A stretch of DNA of 64,000 bases from Stenotrophomonas chelatiphaga (GTDB lineage: Bacteria > Pseudomonadota > Gammaproteobacteria > Xanthomonadales > Xanthomonadaceae): positions 124,001 to 188,000 of the forward strand of contig NZ_LDJK01000005.1 of assembly GCF_001431535.1 (NCBI RefSeq). The letters are read 5' to 3'. Positions 9,732 through 18,844 of this stretch are shown piece by piece. The position numbers were made by a program, and so were the translations under genes. A model generated the notes under the pieces. The model saw only the letters and a list, made by a program, of their open reading frames with translations. It did no database searches and was not told the DNA's origin. Every line of letters starts with the position of its first letter. The stretch's first letter is position 1.

Positions 9732-11021
9732 TCATTCAGCGCCAGCGGCCTTCTGTTCAGGTGCTGGCGGGGTCTGGTAGATCAGGTACGGTTCGGACTT
9801 GTGTTCGATGACCGACTCATCCACCACCACCTTGCTGACGTTCTCCTGCGAGGGGAGCTCGTACATGGTGTCCAGCAGCACCGATTCCACGATGGTACGC
9901 AGGCCACGGGCACCGGTCTTGCGCTTGAGCGCCTTGCGGGCAATGGCGGCCAACGCGTCGGGACGGAACTCCAGCTCGACGTTCTCCATCTCGAACAGCT
10001 TCTTGAACTGCTTGGTGATGGCGTTCTTCGGCTCGGTCAGGATGGTGATCAGCGCCGCTTCGTCCAGCTCTTCCAGGGTCGCGACCACCGGCAGGCGGCC
10101 CACGAATTCCGGAATCAGGCCGAACTTGATCAGGTCTTCCGGCTCCACTTCCGCCAGCAGCTTGCCGATTTCCTGCTTGCGCTCGGACGACTTCACCTTC
10201 GCACCGAAACCGATACCGCCCGATTCGGTGGAACGCTGCTGGATCACCTTGTCCAGGCCGGCAAACGCGCCGCCACAGATGAACAGGATGTTCTTGGTGT
10301 CCACCTGCAGGAATTCCTGCTGCGGGTGCTTGCGTCCACCCTGCGGAGGAACGCTGGCCACGGTGCCTTCGATCAGCTTCAACAGGGCCTGCTGCACGCC
10401 TTCGCCGGACACATCGCGGGTAATCGACGGGTTCTCGCTCTTACGCGAGATCTTGTCGATTTCATCGATGTAGACGATGCCCTGCTGTGCCTTCTCGACG
10501 TCGTAGTCGCACTTCTGCAGCAGCTTCTGGATGATGTTCTCCACGTCTTCGCCCACGTAACCGGCTTCGGTCAGCGTGGTGGCGTCGGCCATGGTGAACG
10601 GCACGTTGAGCAGGCGGGCCAGGGTTTCAGCCAGCAGCGTCTTGCCCGAACCGGTCGGGCCGACCAGCAGGATGTTCGACTTGGCCAGTTCGACCTCGTC
10701 GTTCTTCTGCCGGCTCTCGATGCGCTTGTAATGGTTGTACACGGCCACGGCAAGCGTGCGCTTGGCGCGCTTCTGGCCGATCACGTACTGGTCCAGGACT
10801 TCGAGGATCTCGCGCGGCTTGGGCAGCGAACTGCGCGCCGACTGCGCTTTTTCCTCGAGCTCTTCACGGATGATGTCGTTGCACAGCTCCACGCATTCAT
10901 CGCAGATGAACACGCTTGGACCGGCAATGAGCTTGCGCACCTCGTGCTGGCTCTTGCCGCAGAAGGAGCAGTAAAGGATCTTGCCGCTGTCCGTGGAACG
11001 ACCTTGTCGGTCTTCGCTCAT
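9732..11021 (-). CDS. clpX: ATP-dependent Clp protease ATP-binding subunit ClpX
   Basis: Hexameric AAA+ unfoldase that feeds substrates to ClpP. The protein is 429 residues. An N-terminal C4 zinc-binding domain ([11 protein letters not shown] ... ICDECVELC), Walker [17 protein letters not shown], Walker [11 protein letters not shown], and the ClpP-docking loop region (near IGFGAKV) are all present. It is downstream of clpP with a gap of about 125 bp, in the same direction. Confidence 0.98.
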   Translation of the reverse strand: MSEDRQGRSTDSGKILYCSFCGKSQHEVRKLIAGPSVFICDECVELCNDIIREELEEKAQSARSSLPKPREILEVLDQYVIGQKRAKRTLAVAVYNHYKRIESRQKNDEVELAKSNILLVGPTGSGKTLLAETLARLLNVPFTMADATTLTEAGYVGEDVENIIQKLLQKCDYDVEKAQQGIVYIDEIDKISRKSENPSITRDVSGEGVQQALLKLIEGTVASVPPQGGRKHPQQEFLQVDTKNILFICGGAFAGLDKVIQQRSTESGGIGFGAKVKSSERKQEIGKLLAEVEPEDLIKFGLIPEFVGRLPVVATLEELDEAALITILTEPKNAITKQFKKLFEMENVELEFRPDALAAIARKALKRKTGARGLRTIVESVLLDTMYELPSQENVSKVVVDESVIEHKSEPYLIYQTPPAPEQKAAGAE

Positions 11022-11147
11022 GCTTCGCTTACCTGGTTACCCCACCCGTTCGACGGGGGTTCAATTCGAGAATAACACAGGGCCGAGAGGGCACCAGCCC
11101 TGCCCGACCCTGCTTGTCCAGTCGGAAAATCGACTGTTTTGCTGTAA

Positions 11148-11774
11148 TCAACCCGCCTGGATCGACTCTTCCGGGCGACGTTCAAGGACCTGATCGACCA
11201 GCCCGTAGGCCTGCGCTTCGACGGCGCTCTTGAAATTATCGCGCTCGGTGTCGCGGGCGATCGTTTCCAGCGACTGGCCGGTGTGCTTGGCCAGGATCTC
11301 GTTCAGGCGCGCACGCAGGGTCAGGATCTCGCGGGCGTGGATGTCGATATCGGTCGCCTGGCCCTGGAAGCCACCCAGCGGCTGGTGGATCATCACGCGC
11401 GAATTCGGCAGCGCATAACGCTTGCCGGCCGCGCCCGATGCCAGCAGCAGGGCACCCATCGAGGCGGCCTGGCCGACACAGATGGTGGCCACGTCCGGCT
11501 TGATGTACTGCATGGTGTCGTAGATCGCCATGCCGGCGGTGACCACGCCACCGGGCGAGTTGATGTAGATGCTGATGTCCTTTTCCGGATTTTCCGCTTC
11601 CAGGAACAGCAGCTGCGCCACCACCACGTTGGCCATGTGATCGTCGATCGGGCCCACGAGGAAGATCAGGCGCTCCTTCAACAGGCGCGAATAGATGTCA
11701 TAGGCGCGCTCGCCGCGGGCGGTCTGCTCGACCACCATCGGAACCAGATTGAGGGCTTTGGTTCGGTTGTCCAT
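11148..11774 (-). CDS. clpP: ATP-dependent Clp protease proteolytic subunit ClpP
   Basis: Tetradecameric serine protease core that partners ClpX. The product is 208 residues from [12 protein letters not shown]; the ATG at 11774 is preferred over an in-frame GTG at 11786 because ClpP proteins of this lineage are about 208 residues. The catalytic Ser is in [11 protein letters not shown], the His in [11 protein letters not shown], and the Asp is expected in the [12 protein letters not shown] neighbourhood. It is flanked by tig upstream and clpX downstream, as in most gammaproteobacteria. Confidence 0.97.
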   Translation of the reverse strand: MDNRTKALNLVPMVVEQTARGERAYDIYSRLLKERLIFLVGPIDDHMANVVVAQLLFLEAENPEKDISIYINSPGGVVTAGMAIYDTMQYIKPDVATICVGQAASMGALLLASGAAGKRYALPNSRVMIHQPLGGFQGQATDIDIHAREILTLRARLNEILAKHTGQSLETIARDTERDNFKSAVEAQAYGLVDQVLERRPEESIQAG

Positions 11775-11844
11775 ATCGTGAGGCACCTGTGTTGGGGGGA
11801 ACGCCCCCGCGCCCTGGGGCGCGGGGTGTGGTGTTGTGCAGGAA

Positions 11845-13140
11845 TCAGCCGCGGATCGCGTCCTGGAAGGACAGCTTTTCCTCGGTGTGCTGGGCGCGCT
11901 CGGCGATCCAGTCGATCACCTGCTCTTCCATCACGCGGTTCTGCAGACCCGACATGAGCTGGGGGTCGTTGCGGTACATCTCAATGACCTGCTCCGGCTC
12001 TTCGTAGGTCGAAGCGATCAGGCGCATGGTTTCATTCAGGCGCTTCGGCTCCAGCTTCAGGTCGTTGATGCGGGCCACTTCGCCGACCAGCAGACCAACC
12101 AGCACGCGCTTGCCTGCCGCGTCCTTGAAGCCTTCATGGGCGTCGGCCGGCACCTGGCCCGGATCACGGCCGCTGCGACGGATCTGCTCGACCTGCTGGG
12201 CCAGCATCGCACGGGCTTCGTTTTCCACCAGGCGCGGCGGCAGTTCGACCGAGCTGTAAGCGGCAATCAGCTGCTCGCCGACTTCGCGACGCAGGCGGTT
12301 CATCAGGGCGCCCTTGAGCTCGCGCTCCAGGTTGGCGCGGATGTCCTTGCGGAACTGCTCCACGTCGCCGGCCTTGACGCCGAAGCTCTTGATGAAGGCG
12401 TCGTCGACTTCCGGCAGCGACTCTTCGGACACTTCGGTGACCTTGACGGTGACCTGCACGGTCTTGCCGGCCAGCGCTTCAACGCGCCAATCAGCCGGGA
12501 ACTCGACGTCCAGGGTCTTTTCTTCACCCTTGGCCAGGCCGACCAGACCCTTTTCAATGGTTTCGAACATCATGTTCTGGCCGATGACGATCGTGCCCTT
12601 TTCGGTCCCTTCGGCCGGCAGGCGCTCATCGCCCGCCTGGGAGAAGGTTTCCAGCGCGACCAGGTCGCCTTCCTGCGCGCCACGGCTGACCGGGGCCCAG
12701 GTACGGCGCTGCTGGCGCAGGTTTTCGATCATCTGGTCGATGTCGGCATCGCCGATTTCGGCCACGTGGCGGACCACGTTCAGCTTGGCAACATCGATTT
12801 CGCCGAACTCCGGCACCAGTTCGACGGTGGCCACGAACGACAGTTCGCCCTGCTCACCCTTGTCGATGCGCGGGCTGCCGACCACGCGCAGGGCGTGTTC
12901 GCGGATGGCCGCGTCGAAGGTTTCGCGCAGCAGGCCGTCGACGGCTTCGCCACGGACCTGCGCGCCGAAGCGCTGCTCGATCACCTTGGCCGGCACCTTG
13001 CCCGGGCGGAAACCCTTGATGCGCGTGGTGCGGGCGATTTCGCCCAGACGACCACTGATATGGGTGTTGAGGCGATCTTCCGGCAGCGAGAAGCTCAGGC
13101 GGCGTTCCAGGTTGCCGGTGGATTCGATCGAAGCTTGCAT
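11845..13140 (-). CDS. tig: Trigger factor, ribosome-associated chaperone and prolyl isomerase
   Basis: Binds nascent chains at the ribosomal exit. It is 431 residues from [15 protein letters not shown]. The ribosome-binding signature is [17 protein letters not shown], a FKBP-type PPIase domain lies about residues 155-245 ([10 protein letters not shown] ... [11 protein letters not shown]), and a helical C-terminal chaperone domain follows. The frame stays open upstream through a tRNA-Leu gene, but the ATG at 13138-13140 gives the family N-terminus. It is followed by clpP after a gap of about 70 bp. Confidence 0.97.
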   Translation of the reverse strand: MQASIESTGNLERRLSFSLPEDRLNTHISGRLGEIARTTRIKGFRPGKVPAKVIEQRFGAQVRGEAVDGLLRETFDAAIREHALRVVGSPRIDKGEQGELSFVATVELVPEFGEIDVAKLNVVRHVAEIGDADIDQMIENLRQQRRTWAPVSRGAQEGDLVALETFSQAGDERLPAEGTEKGTIVIGQNMMFETIEKGLVGLAKGEEKTLDVEFPADWRVEALAGKTVQVTVKVTEVSEESLPEVDDAFIKSFGVKAGDVEQFRKDIRANLERELKGALMNRLRREVGEQLIAAYSSVELPPRLVENEARAMLAQQVEQIRRSGRDPGQVPADAHEGFKDAAGKRVLVGLLVGEVARINDLKLEPKRLNETMRLIASTYEEPEQVIEMYRNDPQLMSGLQNRVMEEQVIDWIAERAQHTEEKLSFQDAIRG

Positions 13141-13335
13141 GTTGACTCCTGCCACCGGCGGCCCTGCTGGCCCCCGGTTCGATGTGATGGACGAAACGGT
13201 TGTTCGGACGCGACGGCGTTGACACGCATGCCCGCCGCAGCCCTTTAGTTTGGACGATAACGGGCGGCACTGCCAGCGGGGGTCGGTCAGGCGGGCGCGC
13301 GCATGAAACGCGCAGCTGGCGGGGTGGCCGGACCA

Positions 13336-13422
13336 TGGTGCGAAAGGGGGGACTCGAACCCCCACGCCGGTTAAGGCACTGGAACCTAAATCCAGGGCGT
13401 CTACCAATTCCGCCACTTTCGC
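13336..13422 (-). tRNA. tRNA-Leu (TAG)
   Basis: An 87-nt class II tRNA with acceptor GCGAAAG/CTTTCGC, anticodon stem-loop CTGGATTTAGGTTCCAG (anticodon TAG), a long variable arm and encoded CCA. It lies upstream of tig on the same strand. Confidence 0.97.
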
Positions 13423-13579
13423 TGGTCTAGCCGGGTATTGTCGCAGGCGCGAGGCGGTCTTGGGTAGGGCGGGTGCGATACGCTGCCGCCGCTTGGCCTA
13501 GAATGGGTTGCACAGGCCGGCACGCCCCACCTCCCATGATGCCCGCCATGAATCCGCCCGCCGAGGAGGCGAGCATCGC

Positions 13580-14797
13580 ATGCAGCAGCCGGCCGACGCC
13601 CCGCTGGGCGCAGACATCGCCCAGGACATCGCCCACATCGGCGCCATCGCGGCGGTGCCGCGGATCCTGGAAACCGTGGCCCACATCACCGGCTCGCGCT
13701 TCGCCGCCATCGCCCGGGTCACCGACAGCCACTGGGTCGCCTGCGCCACCTACGACACGCTGGGCTTCGGCCTCGGCGTGGGCGGGCAGCTGGTGCTGGA
13801 AACGACCATCTGCAACGAGATCCGCCAGGCCCCACAGCCGGTGATTTTCGGACATGCCAGCGAGCATCCGCACTACGCCAGCCACCACACCCCGCGCCTG
13901 TACGGGCTGGAAAGCTACGTATCGGTGCCGATCTTCCGTCCCGACGGCAGCTTCTTCGGCACCTTGTGCGCGATCGACTCGGCGCCGGCGACATTCGACG
14001 AGGTCCAGGTGGTGCGGTCGCTGGAACTGTTCGCCGAACTGATCGGCAACTACCTGCACACCGAACAGCGGCTGCAGCAGGCGGTGGCCGATCTGTCGGC
14101 GGCCAACGACACCGCCGTGCTGCGCGACCAGTTCATCGCGGTGCTCGGCCACGACCTGCGCAGCCCGCTGCAGGCGGCCAGCATGGCGACCGAGATGCTG
14201 GAGTTCGAACCGCATACCGAACGCGGCGGCATGCTGCTGACCCGCGTACGTGACAGCATCACCCGCATTGACGGACTGGTGAGGGATGTACTGGATTTCG
14301 CCCGCGGCCGGCTCGGTGGCGGCATCCCGGTGGCGCTCACCTACGATGCCAACGTGGCCGCGCAGCTGATGCAGGTGGTGCACGAGGTCGCCGGCGCGAC
14401 CGGGCGCAGCGACATCATCGCGACGATCGCCGCGGATGCACCGCTGCTGTGTGATGCCGACCGTCTGTCGCAGCTGCTGGCCAACCTGCTGACCAATGCG
14501 GCCGTGCATGGCGCGCCGGACCAGCCGATCACGCTGGATATCGAAACCGACGCCAACGGGTTGGTGCTGCAGGTCCACAACGGCGGGGTGATCGCCCCGG
14601 ACAAGCTGGGCAAGCTGTTTACTCCGTTCTCGCGCGAGGCCGGCGACCAGCCGCGTCCCGGCCTCGGACTGGGGCTGTATATCGCCGCGGAAATCGCCAA
14701 GGCACACAACGGCACGCTGTCGGTGGAATCCGATGCCGCGCACGGAACCCACTTCGTGTTCGCGATGCCTGCCATCCCCCTCGCGCTGGCAGGCTGA
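13580..14797 (+). CDS. Soluble GAF-domain sensor histidine kinase
   Basis: A 405-residue kinase without any membrane segment, so a cytosolic sensor. Residues about 15-165 form a GAF domain (FAAIARVTDSHWVACATYD ... VSVPIFRPDGSFFGTLCAID). The HisKA H-box is LGHDLRSPLQ, with the phospho-acceptor His near residue 191. The HATPase region has LLANLLTNAAVHG (N box), a G1-like stretch that has lost the usual DNG aspartate (VHNGGVIAPDKL), and RPGLGLGLYIA (G2). The start at 13580 is supported by GAGGAG 10 bp upstream. No response regulator is adjacent, so it is an orphan whose ligand and partner are unknown. GAF kinases of this layout include bacteriophytochrome-like and redox sensors, but no chromophore Cys is clear. 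Confidence 0.85.
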   Translation: MQQPADAPLGADIAQDIAHIGAIAAVPRILETVAHITGSRFAAIARVTDSHWVACATYDTLGFGLGVGGQLVLETTICNEIRQAPQPVIFGHASEHPHYASHHTPRLYGLESYVSVPIFRPDGSFFGTLCAIDSAPATFDEVQVVRSLELFAELIGNYLHTEQRLQQAVADLSAANDTAVLRDQFIAVLGHDLRSPLQAASMATEMLEFEPHTERGGMLLTRVRDSITRIDGLVRDVLDFARGRLGGGIPVALTYDANVAAQLMQVVHEVAGATGRSDIIATIAADAPLLCDADRLSQLLANLLTNAAVHGAPDQPITLDIETDANGLVLQVHNGGVIAPDKLGKLFTPFSREAGDQPRPGLGLGLYIAAEIAKAHNGTLSVESDAAHGTHFVFAMPAIPLALAG

Positions 14798-14822
14798 GCT
14801 TCATAGCGCCATAACAGGCAAG

Positions 14823-14852
14823 AAAAAAGCCACCAGGGTGACCTGGTGGCTT
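14823..14852 (-). terminator. Terminator after tRNA-Lys copy 2
   Basis: The stem AAGCCACCAGG/CCTGGTGGCTT with a GTGA loop is followed on the minus strand by a T run. It begins 6 bp past the tRNA CCA end. It may also serve the kinase gene arriving from the left. Confidence 0.85.
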
Positions 14853-14857
14853 CTGTC

Positions 14858-14933
14858 TGGTGGGCCGTCAAGGATTCGAACCTTGGACCTATTGATTAAG
14901 AGTCAACTGCTCTACCAACTGAGCTAACGGCCC
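14858..14933 (-). tRNA. tRNA-Lys (CTT), copy 2
   Basis: A 76-nt tRNA: acceptor GGGCCGT/ACGGCCC, anticodon stem-loop TTGACTCTTAATCAA (anticodon CTT), encoded CCA. Identical to the copy at 15060. Confidence 0.97.
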
Positions 14934-15022
14934 GAAAATCGGGAGGCGAATTATGACGTGGTCGCGACACGTCTTGCAAGCTTTTTTTTCGCGTGCGATG
15001 CCATGGGCATCATGCGGGCAAG

Positions 15023-15054
15023 AAAAAAGCCACCAAGCGCTTGCTTGGTGGCTT
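15023..15054 (-). terminator. Terminator after tRNA-Lys copy 1
   Basis: A 12-bp stem (AAGCCACCAAGC/GCTTGGTGGCTT) with a 4-base loop and a T run on the minus strand. Its lower stem is the same as that of the terminator at 14823, so tRNA and terminator were duplicated as one cassette. Confidence 0.85.
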
Positions 15055-15059
15055 CTGTC

Positions 15060-15135
15060 TGGTGGGCCGTCAAGGATTCGAACCTTGGACCTATTGATTA
15101 AGAGTCAACTGCTCTACCAACTGAGCTAACGGCCC
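15060..15135 (-). tRNA. tRNA-Lys (CTT), copy 1
   Basis: A 76-nt tRNA-Lys identical to the copy at 14858, anticodon CTT, with encoded CCA. It lies 82 bp downstream of tRNA-His on the same strand. Confidence 0.97.
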
Positions 15136-15217
15136 GAAAAACTAGACGAATACTTTAAGCTGCATTACGTCTTTCTGCAACGGCTGATCTGCTTTCGGCT
15201 GACCTGCCTTGAATCAG

Positions 15218-15295
15218 TGGGGTGGCTGAGGGGATTCGAACCCCCGACCACCGGAATCACAATCCGGTACTCTAACCGACTGAGCTACAGCCACC
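15218..15295 (-). tRNA. tRNA-His (GTG)
   Basis: Anticodon stem-loop CCGGATTGTGATTCCGG (anticodon GTG), acceptor GTGGCTG, encoded CCA. The extra 5' G (position -1, base 15295) that pairs with discriminator C is encoded, as in other bacterial tRNA-His genes, and is included in the coordinates. Confidence 0.96.
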
Positions 15296-15397
15296 ACTGA
15301 AACGTCGGACCCAGTGGCATCGACTGCCTGCCGCTGGAACCTTGATTTCTGCCCTGCACCGCGCCGAAAAGCGACGAATGCCGAAGCAAGTCCGCTA

Positions 15398-15425
15398 TTT
15401 TTACGGAGTCGCCCCGGAATTGCAA
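15398..15425 (-). promoter_or_regulatory. Possible promoter for the tRNA-His/tRNA-Lys genes
   Basis: On the minus strand, TTGCAA (15425-15420), a 16-bp spacer, then TAAAAA (15403-15398), followed by a GC-rich stretch. It lies about 100 bp upstream of tRNA-His. The rest of the 15296-15654 gap shows no gene that I can support. Confidence 0.35.
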
Positions 15426-15654
15426 GCAGTTCTTCACGCGTCCGTTTTCATGCGCGCGCCGGGCCGTACGCTGCTGCCCGCGACCGGCCGCCGCAGCTGT
15501 CGCAATTACCTCTGCATACCCGCTCCCAGCGCACCGGATCGCCCGCTCCCCTGCCCTGCGCCACGGTGACCCTGCATGAACGAGCCCTGGATCGCTGGAG
15601 CCGCCCCCATGCTCCATGTCAGCGTGACCTTCTTTCTGGTCAGAGGTCGTTGCC

Positions 15655-16074
15655 ATGAGTACCCGCTTTCGCCCTGTCCGCATCCGCACGCAGCTGCACC
15701 TGACCCTGCGCCTGACGCAGCGCCAACCACCCGCTGACGGCGTGCCGCGGTGCACGCTGTCCTTCCGCGCCAGCGCCCCGGCGGGCTGGTGGCTGACCCG
15801 GATGCTGCTGCAGTCCAACGAGCTGGATCGGCTGATTGGTGACCTGCAGCACCAGCAGTGCCTGTTGCCGGACGACGCCACCCAGCCGTGGCGGCGCCCC
15901 GGCTGGCTGGATGCGTCGCTGCCGCTGGGGCTGGCGCGGGGCGAATATGACGCGATGATCCAGGCACTGAGCGCGCGACGCGCGGACCTGCGGCGGACCT
16001 ACCTGCCGTTGATGACCGCGATGCGCGCGGGCCGGTCCGTCCCGCAGGCGGTGGCTGCGATCATCGCCTGCTGA
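15655..16074 (+). CDS. Hypothetical protein, 139 residues, basic
   Basis: I do not recognise a family. The frame shows strong G/C preference at third codon positions like the core genes around it, and AGAGGT stands 9 bp before the ATG, so it is likely a real gene. The product is Arg-rich, with no signal peptide or membrane segment. The middle (LSFRASAPAGWWLTRMLLQSNELDRLIGDL) looks like a beta-strand plus helix, and the C-terminal half is helical with RRADLRRTYLPLM. It is convergent with the next small gene. Function unknown. Confidence 0.55.
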   Translation: MSTRFRPVRIRTQLHLTLRLTQRQPPADGVPRCTLSFRASAPAGWWLTRMLLQSNELDRLIGDLQHQQCLLPDDATQPWRRPGWLDASLPLGLARGEYDAMIQALSARRADLRRTYLPLMTAMRAGRSVPQAVAAIIAC

Positions 16075-16101
16075 CCGGTTCGCGATCGCCGATACCAGCG
16101 G

Positions 16102-16515
16102 TCATACCGCGCCGCGCAGGGCGTCGCGGGCGCTGTCCACAAGCTCGCGCCCGAGCAGCAGCAGTTCGTCCACCAGGGTGTCGCCGGGCGGCACGTCGGC
16201 GGTGGCGTCATAGGTATTGGCCTGCGCCTTCTGCAGGATCCGCAGCACCGCACCGAGCCCGCGCAGCTTGCGGTCGGCCAGCCGCACATCACAGCGCCAG
16301 GCATCGGCGGCCGCACAGGCCTCGTCATGGCAAGCGGCCGCGCGCTGGCGCTGCTGCATCGTCGGCAGGCCATGCACCGGCACGTAGGCAGGTCGTACAT
16401 CGTCCTGCGCCATGAGGATGGCTTCGAGCCGCGACACGAAGCGCGGCGGCAGGTTATGGATGGCTTCGCCGATCAACGCGTACAGGCGCGCGCCGGCATC
16501 CAGCTGTGGCGACAT
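16102..16515 (-). CDS. Hypothetical protein, 137 residues, helical
   Basis: No family recognised. The ATG at 16515 gives MSPQLDAGARLYALIGEAIHN; the open frame upstream of it does not look like protein. The product is predicted mostly alpha-helical and cytosolic, with two Cys in the middle (AACHDEACAAADAWRC) and a leucine-rich C-terminus (DTLVDELLLLGRELVDSA). GC content matches the chromosome, not the island to its right. It could be lineage-specific to Xanthomonadaceae. Confidence 0.55.
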   Translation of the reverse strand: MSPQLDAGARLYALIGEAIHNLPPRFVSRLEAILMAQDDVRPAYVPVHGLPTMQQRQRAAACHDEACAAADAWRCDVRLADRKLRGLGAVLRILQKAQANTYDATADVPPGDTLVDELLLLGRELVDSARDALRGAV

Positions 16516-16824
16516 CGAGAACCTCGCAGGGCTTGAAGCCACCTGCGCCGGGGCGCGAGGTGGCGGGCGATGCGGGTTGGAGTACCGGCAAGCATGTCTA
16601 TCAAGAAAAACCGGCGGATCGGGAGATCCCCGCACATCGCCCGCCATTGAACCGGCGAGGCGATGCATTCTCCGCCGTGCCCGAAGGCCACAACAGAGTG
16701 CAGATAGACATGACTTGATCGGGACTCCAATCCCGGCCGACCCCGGTGGGCCAGCAAGGACATCGTGCGCAGGCACAGCCGCTGCGTCCATGAGGAAAAT
16801 TGGAGTTTGTAGCGCGGATCCAAA
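16516..16824. other. Intergenic stretch before the island, no gene seen
   Basis: A gap of about 310 bp between the small minus-strand gene and the island boundary. It contains a short hairpin (CGGGA/TCCCG near 16717-16732) but no convincing reading frame, tRNA or repeat. Promoter elements for the leftward gene must lie here, but I see no clear consensus. Confidence 0.4.
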
Positions 16825-16869
16825 TGGCGCGCCCGACAGAAATCGAACCTGTAACCGCCGGCTTAGAAG
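16825..16869 (-). repeat. Island left end: displaced 3' part of tRNA-Arg (att repeat)
   Basis: These 45 bases match the 3' 45 bases of tRNA-Arg(TCT) at 22526-22570 except for one base (A at 16840 versus G at 22541). The match runs from the CCA end to just past the anticodon, then stops abruptly. The mismatch breaks a T-stem pair, as expected for a displaced, no longer functional tRNA end. It marks the chromosomal side of a site-specific integration. Confidence 0.85.
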
Positions 16870-17023
16870 TCTGATTGACGCTGCAACCTTTTCAACAACT
16901 TAGATTGAATGCAATTCTGCACACCTCACCTCTAACCCATTGATTGATCTAGGGCCAGATCGACGTTTTGTGGAAGGCCGGCGCCTCCGCGCATAGCGGC
17001 GTGCCCGCCTGAACTTGGCCAAG

Positions 17024-17039
17024 TTAGTATTTTTACTAA
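17024..17039. promoter_or_regulatory. LexA (SOS) box upstream of the umuDC relic
   Basis: The sequence TTAGTATTTTTACTAA is a perfect palindrome with 6-bp arms. It fits the TTAG-N6-TACTA LexA site described for Xylella and Xanthomonas. It lies 64 bp upstream of the umuD start, so this operon was DNA-damage inducible before it decayed. Confidence 0.7.
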
Positions 17040-17087
17040 CATCCAACGTCTCTCGTCCTGAGACGTCGTTCGGCCAGAGTCCGTCCC

Positions 17088-17569
17088 ATGCAATCCATTA
17101 TCCCTTCCCGCACACTCGCCACGCTTATCGCACCCGCCATGATCGATGGCCCAGTGCACTTTGTGCCGCTTGCTGGCGCGCTTGTCCGACTCGGCTTGCC
17201 CTCCCCCGCCGACGACTTCATGGACGAGGCCATCGACCTGCACCGCCTGCTGGTCCGAAACCCGTCGGCCACCTTTCTCTACCGCGCCGACGGATGGTCG
17301 ATGCTGGGCATCGGGATAAGCGACGACGATATCCTGGTGGTAGACCGGTCGGTCGTGCCCCAGTCCGGTGACTTGGTGATCGCTGTGTGAGACGGCAACC
17401 AGCCGAGCTGCAAGGTGCCGAAGACCTTCGAGCATCATCTCGAGCTTCACTCGGCCAACCCGGACTTCCCCCCATCGTTCTCGAAGGATCCACGGAGGTC
17501 GAAGTGTTCGCCGTCGTGGGCGTCGTCCGCCAGGTCCAGCGCAGGCGCGGCCATGTTCGGCCTCGTTGA
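17088..17569 (+). pseudogene. umuD: umuD-like SOS mutagenesis peptidase, broken
   Basis: UmuD forms the accessory subunit of DNA polymerase V after RecA-stimulated self-cleavage. Here GLPSPADDFMDEAIDLHRLL and GWSMLGIGI (the Ser of the Ser-Lys dyad) are followed by DILVVDRSVVPQSGDLVIAV. A TGA stop (17388-17390) then interrupts the frame. The same frame resumes as DGNQPSCKVPK until a run of six C at about 17466-17471. There a one-base loss shifts it, and the C-terminal VFAVVGVVRQVQ is read in another frame. Two lesions make it a pseudogene. It overlaps the umuC start, the usual operon arrangement. Confidence 0.85.
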
Positions 17570-18802
17570 CGGCGACAACTTCTAAGCCAACTGCGAGCGC
17601 GTGTTCCAGCCGGCGCTTCGCGGAGTGCCGCTGGTGGTGCTGAGCAACAACGACGGCTGCGCCATCGCGCGACCGGCTGAGGCGAAGGCCCTTGGCATCA
17701 AGATGGGACAGCCCGCCCACGAGCTCAAGCACCTGGTGCGGCGTCACGGCCTGCAGATGCGGTCGGCCAACTACGGGCTTTACGGCGATATGAGCGCCAG
17801 GGTGGCGAGCATTCTTCGGGATGCGGCCCCTCTCTTGGAGGTCTACAGCATCGATGAGAGCTTCATCGATCTGGACGGGATGCCTGACCGCCTGCAGTTC
17901 GCGCGCGATCTTCGGCAGCGGGTGCATCGATGGACCGGAATCCCCAACCGCATCGGAATCGGGCCTACCAAGACGCTGGCCAAGCTTGCCAACAAGGTGG
18001 CGAAGTCTGCCGCCGGTGTGATCGATCTCGGGGACGCGGCGTATCGAGAGGAAGTCCTGCGTACGTTTCCCGTGGGCGACCTATGGGGCGTCGGCCGGCG
18101 GTTGGCGCCGCGCCTGCAGGCTATGGGCATCACAACGGCTGGAGCGCTGCGAGATGCCGCGCCTGACGAAATCATGGACAGCTTCGGGGTGACCCTCGCG
18201 CGCACGCAGCGCGAGCTGCAGGGCTACCCTGCAGGGGGCTGGAGGAAGTGGAGCCTGATCGACAGCAGATCATTGTCTGCCGGTCCTTCGCGGACCGGGT
18301 AGACGACCAGGAGGCCGTGGCCCAAGCGCTGGCCACCTTCGCCGTGCGGGCTTGCGAGAAGCTGCGCGCCCGGGGCCTGATTACCGCCGGCGTGTGGGTT
18401 TTCGCGCATTCCGACACGTTCCGGCCCGAACTGCGCCAGCACAACGCCACCCGGTCTGTTGGCTTGCCCACCTCCACTTAGGACACGACAGTAGTTCTGG
18501 GCGTGGTGCGCCGCCTGCTGCGCGGCCTGCTTCGGGAAGGCATCGGGTACAAGAAAGCCGGGTTTGCACTACTCGACTTAGCTAGGCCTGACGAGTTGCC
18601 AGCAGATCTATTTGGGTCAGTGGTAGTGGGCAACGACCGCCTGATGGACACAATGGATCAGATCAACCGCAAGTACGGACGCGGCACCGCTGGCATTGGC
18701 GCATCTGGCTGGCAAGCGCAGCCAGCCTGGAGAATGCGGCAAGGATTGCTGTCGCCGAATTACACAACTTCCGTTCAGGAGCTGCCCAATGCACTATGTT
18801 GA
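17553..18802 (+). pseudogene. umuC: umuC-like Y-family DNA polymerase, broken in three places
   Basis: UmuC is the catalytic subunit of translesion polymerase V. The reading starts MFGLVDGDNF and hits TAA at 17583-17585, where family members have Tyr. Homology continues as [21 protein letters not shown] and [12 protein letters not shown], which carries the catalytic acids. A one-base loss near 18226 changes frame; the little-finger region then reads [16 protein letters not shown], meets TAG at 18479-18481, and resumes as YKKAGFALLDL to LLSPNYTT. Most of the full length (about 415 codons) is still recognisable, so decay is fairly recent. Confidence 0.88.
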
Positions 18803-18844
18803 GCCAGCCTCGTCGCTCACGCCGGAACATAGGAAAGGATTCTC

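Noticed and set aside
11774..11786. GTG at 11786 as start of clpP
   Set aside because: The four extra residues are not seen in ClpP of this lineage; the ATG at 11774 gives the usual N-terminus.
15285..15881. Leftward open frame of 198 codons through tRNA-His
   Set aside because: It runs through a tRNA gene and antisense to the better-supported small gene at 15655.
16709..16745. tRNA-like sequence with a hairpin near the island edge
   Set aside because: A short stem with GGGACTCCAATCCC resembles part of a T-arm, but no acceptor, anticodon arm or CCA end could be built.
18503..18802. Separate 99-codon gene
   Set aside because: Its product is the C-terminal part of UmuC in the same frame as the preceding fragment, so it belongs to the pseudogene.
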